A stretch of 11,324 bases of DNA from Mariprofundus sp. GTDB taxonomy: Bacteria > Pseudomonadota > Zetaproteobacteria > Mariprofundales > Mariprofundaceae. Shown here in pieces: positions 8,023-11,324 of this stretch. The notes under the pieces are model-generated. The model had not been told where the DNA came from, searched no databases, and worked only from the letters and a program-made list of their open reading frames with translations. The position numbers and the translations under genes are program-made. How positions within the stretch are numbered: position 1 is the first letter of the stretch; every line of letters begins with the position of its first letter. The stretch spans positions 1-11,324 of the forward strand of contig JAJFLF010000337.1 in the NCBI GenBank assembly GCA_021772845.1. Direction: 5' to 3'.

Positions 8023-9161
8023 GTCGCGCTCCTGTTCTCTGTATTGCTGGTGGCGGCACTGGCGGCCATGTCATGCCTGCACTGGCACTGGCTGATGCTG
8101 CGCGCGTAAAATGGCCTGAGCTAGAAGTGAACTTTATTGGTGCTGAACGCGGGCTCGAAGCAAAACTGTTGCCTGAACGCGGTGAGAAGGTGCAACTATT
8201 GGCCATGCATGGTGTAAAAGGTGCAGGTCTGTTGCAACGTCTGCGTGTATTACTGTGGGAGCTACCAAAAGCCGTACTTACGATTCGTCGTTCCTGGAAG
8301 ACCCAGCGTCCCGATCTGTTGGTCGGTGTTGGCGGTTATGCCAGCATATCCGGTGTTGTCGCTGCCTTGATTAGCCGCGTCCCTGTCGTATTGTATGAGC
8401 AAAATGCCATGCCCGGACTGGTCAATCGTACATTGGCCCGATTTTGTCGCTGTATCATGTTGGGCTTTTCTGAGGCAGCTGAGCATATGCACTCGCACGT
8501 CCACAGCATTGTGACTGGCAATATTGTGCGCGAACATATTGCTGCCACCCGCTGGCAAAACCATACCCCACCACGTTTACTGGTATTGGGAGGTTCACAA
8601 GGTGCATTGATTTTAAATCAAACCGTACCCGAAGCCTGTCAGCTGTTAATGCGTGAAGGGCGTGAATTTGCCGTCACCCATATTGTTGGCGCGGACAGAG
8701 AGAAACTACAAGCGGTGACTGAGATATATGCAGAAGCGAACATCAAAGCAGAAGTGCTTCCTTTCTGTGATGATATGGTGGACTTTTATGCCAGTGGTGA
8801 TGTGATGGTTGCGCGTGCTGGAGCGATGACAGTCAGTGAAGCGGCATGCTGTGGAGTGCCCACCCTGTTTGTGCCCCTTCCTCACGCTGCCGATGATCAT
8901 CAACGCCATAATGCCAATGCTCTGGCCAATGCCGGTGCTGCACTGGTATTGAATCAGAAATCATTAACTACAGAAACACTGGCAAAACAGATTGATGCCC
9001 ATCTGTTTGATACCGGCCTGTTAAAACGAATGAGTCAGGCAGCCCAGGCAGTAGCACCATATGATGCGCGCGAGAACCAGCTGCGTGTGCTGGGAGAATA
9101 TCTTCCGGGCCTACTGTTGCATCTACCAAAACAAAAGCAAAACAAGGGGGTGCATGCATGA
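8019..9161 (+). CDS. murG: UDP-GlcNAc:lipid I N-acetylglucosaminyltransferase MurG
   Basis: Peripheral inner-membrane GT-B glycosyltransferase that adds GlcNAc to lipid I, giving lipid II. It has 380 residues, slightly longer than E. coli MurG (355). Motifs: glycine-rich loop IAGGGTGGHVMPALA (9-23), LVGVGGYAS (101-109), YEQNAMPGLVNR (126-137), VLGGSQGA (189-196), ARAGAMTVSEA (265-275) and PLPHAADDHQRHNA (286-299). The start is TTG at 8019, overlapping the ftsW stop as TTGA, with GGAG at 8007-8010. The first in-frame ATG falls within the glycine loop and would destroy the fold, so TTG is required. The C-terminus carries a short Lys/Gln-rich tail (KQKQNKGVHA), part of which encodes the ribosome site of murC. 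The end makes an ATGA overlap with murC. Confidence 0.96.
   Translation: MSRAPVLCIAGGGTGGHVMPALALADAARVKWPELEVNFIGAERGLEAKLLPERGEKVQLLAMHGVKGAGLLQRLRVLLWELPKAVLTIRRSWKTQRPDLLVGVGGYASISGVVAALISRVPVVLYEQNAMPGLVNRTLARFCRCIMLGFSEAAEHMHSHVHSIVTGNIVREHIAATRWQNHTPPRLLVLGGSQGALILNQTVPEACQLLMREGREFAVTHIVGADREKLQAVTEIYAEANIKAEVLPFCDDMVDFYASGDVMVARAGAMTVSEAACCGVPTLFVPLPHAADDHQRHNANALANAGAALVLNQKSLTTETLAKQIDAHLFDTGLLKRMSQAAQAVAPYDARENQLRVLGEYLPGLLLHLPKQKQNKGVHA
9145..9161 (+). promoter_or_regulatory. murC ribosome site and ATGA overlap
   Basis: AGGGGG (9145-9150) lies seven bases before the ATG at 9158, which overlaps the murG TGA (9159-9161). The site lies in the codons for the end of the MurG tail. 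Confidence 0.75.
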
Positions 9162-10531
9162 AAACACGTGTCCAGTGCATCCATTTGATCGGCATTGGTG
9201 GTATCGGTATGTCCGGTATTGCAGAGCTGTTACATAATCAGGGTTTTAATGTGCAGGGCAGTGATGCGGCTGAAAGCCCGAATGTGAAACGTTTGCGCGA
9301 GCTTGGTATTAATGTCTTTGTCGGACATCGGAAAGAAAATCTCGGTGATGCTCAGGTTGTGGTTGTCTCATCGGCCATTGATCAGAATAACCCGGAGATA
9401 GTTGCCGCTCAGAAGAGTGGCGTCGCAGTCATTCCGCGTGCCGATATGTTAGCTGAATTGATGCGCATGAAGCAGGGCATCGCAGTAGCAGGTAGCCATG
9501 GTAAAACCACCATGACCTCGTTGATTGCACATGGCATGGAAGCAGCTGGTCTGGACCCAACCTATGTGATTGGCGGCCGTTTAACCGCCTGTGGCAATAA
9601 TGCCCGTCTCGGCGCCAGCCCCTGGCTGGTGGCAGAAGCGGATGAAAGCGATGGTTCATTCCTGCGTTTGTCTCCTACCATTGCTGTCGTTAGCAATATT
9701 GATCCCGAACACCTGGATCATTATGGCGACTTCGAAACATTGATGCAGGCCTTCGTTACGTTCGTCAACCTGGTGCCATTTTATGGGCGTGTCGTGCTGC
9801 ACCATGAACACCCCAATGTGTCAGCGCTCAGAGCCTCATTACATAAACCTGTCACCACCTATGGAAGCAGCCCGCAGGCAGATATCCATTTGCTACACAC
9901 ACAAGCAGACAGCAGCGGTCAAATATTTACCGCCGCCAGTCGTGAATTCGGTAATCTGGGCAGTTTCCGCCTACCTATGCCGGGACGTCATAATGCCGAG
10001 AATGCATTGGCTGCGATTGCTGTGCTATTGGATCTGGGCATTGAAATTGAAACCATTCGTGACGCATTAGCATCATTTGAAGGTATTCAACGGCGTTTCC
10101 AGCGCACAGCAATAGGCGATGGAATTCTGGTTGATGATTACGCCCACCATCCAAAAGAGGTGATGGCGACATTAACAGCAGCTAGAGAATGCTGGCCGGA
10201 GCATAAGATCACGGCGATTTTCCAACCACATCGTTTCACACGCACACGTGATTTAATGGATGAATTTATGGGTGCATTTGATGCGGCCAATGAAGTGGCG
10301 TTACTACCTATTTATGCCGCCAGTGAATCAGCTATCGAAGGCGTGGATAGTGCATGTATGCAAGAAGGCATGATCGCCCGCGGTCATCGCGGTGTTTCTT
10401 TGTTAAGAAACCTTGATGATGGTCGTAATCTGGCGAATAGAGCATTAGCAGACGGCCATATCGTATTGATGATGGGAGCAGGCTCTATTGGCAGTCTGGC
10501 CAGCCAACTTCGTGAGGGGGGGGCAGCATGA
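9158..10531 (+). CDS. murC: UDP-MurNAc:L-alanine ligase MurC
   Basis: Cytoplasmic ligase adding L-Ala, the first residue of the stem peptide, to UDP-MurNAc. The 457-residue length is close to the family norm (E. coli has 491). Motifs: HLIGIGGIGMSGIAELL (9-25), ATP loop AGSHGKTT (111-118, Lys116; the His is typical of MurC), EADESDGSF (160-168), NIDPEHLDHYG (180-190), GRHNAENALAA (276-286), VDDYAHHPKEV (325-335), QPHRFTRTRDL (356-366) and MMGAGSIG (438-445). The ATG at 9158 follows AGGGGG at 9145-9150 and forms ATGA with the murG stop. Another ATG at 9154 is out of frame. The last codons contain a run of eight G residues (10516-10523), and the gene ends in an ATGA overlap with murB. Confidence 0.97.
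   Translation: MKTRVQCIHLIGIGGIGMSGIAELLHNQGFNVQGSDAAESPNVKRLRELGINVFVGHRKENLGDAQVVVVSSAIDQNNPEIVAAQKSGVAVIPRADMLAELMRMKQGIAVAGSHGKTTMTSLIAHGMEAAGLDPTYVIGGRLTACGNNARLGASPWLVAEADESDGSFLRLSPTIAVVSNIDPEHLDHYGDFETLMQAFVTFVNLVPFYGRVVLHHEHPNVSALRASLHKPVTTYGSSPQADIHLLHTQADSSGQIFTAASREFGNLGSFRLPMPGRHNAENALAAIAVLLDLGIEIETIRDALASFEGIQRRFQRTAIGDGILVDDYAHHPKEVMATLTAARECWPEHKITAIFQPHRFTRTRDLMDEFMGAFDAANEVALLPIYAASESAIEGVDSACMQEGMIARGHRGVSLLRNLDDGRNLANRALADGHIVLMMGAGSIGSLASQLREGGAA
10516..10523 (+). repeat. Run of eight G at the murC end, next to the murB start
   Basis: Bases 10516-10523 are all G, and the murB ATG follows at 10528. The run encodes the Gly-Gly near the MurC C-terminus (REGGAA) and doubles as part of the murB ribosome site (GAGGGG). 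In the murC frame the heptamer G GGG GGG (10516-10522) is in the phase of a -1 slippery site. Homopolymers of this length are also prone to indels and sequencing error. Confidence 0.9.
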
Positions 10532-11324
10532 ATCCAGCCATCCCTACCGTACAAACAGATGACTGGATCAAACAGATCAGCCTGCTTGGCACACTCATTG
10601 AACATGAATCCATGGCACGCCATACCACGCTGGCAGTCGGTGGTACCGCACGCTGGTTTTTCAGACCGGAGAATCGTGCTGCCGTGATTGATGCTATGCT
10701 CTTATGCCCTGCCGATCTGCGTATTTTACCACTTGGCCGGGGTAGCAATATGCTCATTCAGGATACCGGTTATGACGGTCTGGTCATCGACTTAAGTGAT
10801 CTCAACAGTATTGAATTTGATGGTTTCACTGTGCGCGCTGAAGCAGGATCTCGTATGGGGCGCCTTGCTCGCCAGTGCGCCGATCATGGTTTAAGCGGCT
10901 GCGAATTCATGGCCACTGTTCCCGGCGATATTGGTGGCGGTGTGGCCATGAACGCAGGTTGTTTTGCGCAACAGGTATCTGATTGTTTGATAGAAATTGA
11001 AGTGTTGCTGCCTAATGGTGATGTAGAGAGCATTCATGCTAAAGGTTTGAATTTCAGCTATCGCCACACTGATCTGCCAGCCGGTAGCATTGTTATATCT
11101 GCAAGTTTCACCTTGCATCCGGATAGTCCTGAACAGATTCGTGAACGCATGCGCACCATGCGCAGCCGTCGTTCTGCCACACAACCGCTAGCACAACCGA
11201 ATTGCGGCTCAGTATTTAAAAACCCGGATGGCGATCATGCCGCGCGTTTGATTGAAGCGACCGGATTAAAAGGATTTAGCATTGGTGGCGCGCGCATTTC
11301 CGAAAAGCATGCCAATTTCATCGT
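10528..11324 (+). CDS. murB: UDP-N-acetylenolpyruvoylglucosamine reductase MurB, 3' end missing
   Basis: FAD-dependent, NADPH-using reductase that turns UDP-GlcNAc-enolpyruvate into UDP-MurNAc, the substrate of MurC just upstream. The open frame gives 265 complete codons and runs off the window without a stop. Motifs: RHTTLAVGGTARWF (31-44), LGRGSNMLIQD (69-79), GCEFMATVPGDIGGGVAMNAG (124-144, the FAD-binding region, in two parts), SYRHTDLP (177-184), and NCGSVFKNPDGDHAARLIE (225-243) with Ser228 at the catalytic proton-donor position, then GGARISEKHANFI. The layout resembles type II MurB (S. aureus-like) rather than E. coli type I, from memory of the families. The ATG forms ATGA with the murC stop, and GAGGGG at 10514-10519 is the ribosome site. 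About 30-40 C-terminal residues should be missing, including the conserved Glu region. Confidence 0.95.
   Translation, partial: MNPAIPTVQTDDWIKQISLLGTLIEHESMARHTTLAVGGTARWFFRPENRAAVIDAMLLCPADLRILPLGRGSNMLIQDTGYDGLVIDLSDLNSIEFDGFTVRAEAGSRMGRLARQCADHGLSGCEFMATVPGDIGGGVAMNAGCFAQQVSDCLIEIEVLLPNGDVESIHAKGLNFSYRHTDLPAGSIVISASFTLHPDSPEQIRERMRTMRSRRSATQPLAQPNCGSVFKNPDGDHAARLIEATGLKGFSIGGARISEKHANFI

Noticed and set aside
7877..8206. 109-codon minus-strand open frame across ftsW/murG
   Set aside because: It spans two conserved genes on the opposite strand. Its Ser/Ala/Pro-rich composition mirrors the coding strand.
9151..9160. Palindrome-like TGCATGCATG at the murC start as a possible operator
   Set aside because: It is short, lies in overlapping coding sequence between ribosome site and start, and has no second copy in the cluster that I could see.
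1..11324. A hidden novel system, mobile element, CRISPR array, tRNA or terminator
   Set aside because: Every base is covered by nine recognisable dcw genes on one strand. I found no repeats with spacers, no cloverleaf-like segments, and no hairpin followed by a T run at gene ends.

Overview
The window is a continuous stretch of a bacterial division and cell wall (dcw) cluster. It has nine genes, all on the + strand, in the order ftsI (5' end cut off by the window), murE, murF, mraY, murD, ftsW, murG, murC, murB (3' end cut off). No base lies outside a coding region. Every one of the eight gene junctions is an overlap of 4 to 11 bases, so the window holds no intergenic DNA, terminator, tRNA, CRISPR array or mobile element that I can see.

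The genes cover nearly the whole cytoplasmic path to lipid II plus two membrane septum-building proteins. MurB makes UDP-MurNAc. MurC, MurD, MurE and MurF add L-Ala, D-Glu, meso-diaminopimelate and D-Ala-D-Ala. MraY moves the product onto undecaprenyl phosphate to give lipid I, and MurG adds GlcNAc to give lipid II. FtsW (glycosyltransferase) and FtsI (transpeptidase) polymerise and cross-link it at the septum. The DNPR motif of MurE points to meso-diaminopimelate peptidoglycan, and therefore to a Gram-negative type of wall.

Organism: a proteobacterium of roughly balanced GC. MraY and the Mur ligases look proteobacterial. However, murB lies directly after murC, unlike in E. coli, and FtsI ends in a PASTA-like domain that E. 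coli FtsI lacks. This combination suits a lineage outside the classical Gammaproteobacteria, such as Zetaproteobacteria, Magnetococcia or former Deltaproteobacteria. Zetaproteobacteria is my best guess, but this is inference from recalled gene order and not a phylogeny. By analogy, rsmH/ftsL should lie upstream and ddl, ftsQ, ftsA and ftsZ downstream.

I see no previously undescribed system here. The points most worth a second look are an in-phase run of eight G residues at the murC/murB junction, where a -1 slip would fuse MurC to MurB; the PASTA-like tail on FtsI; two TTG starts (mraY, murG) embedded in the preceding genes; and a MurF whose central-domain motifs depart from the E. coli pattern.
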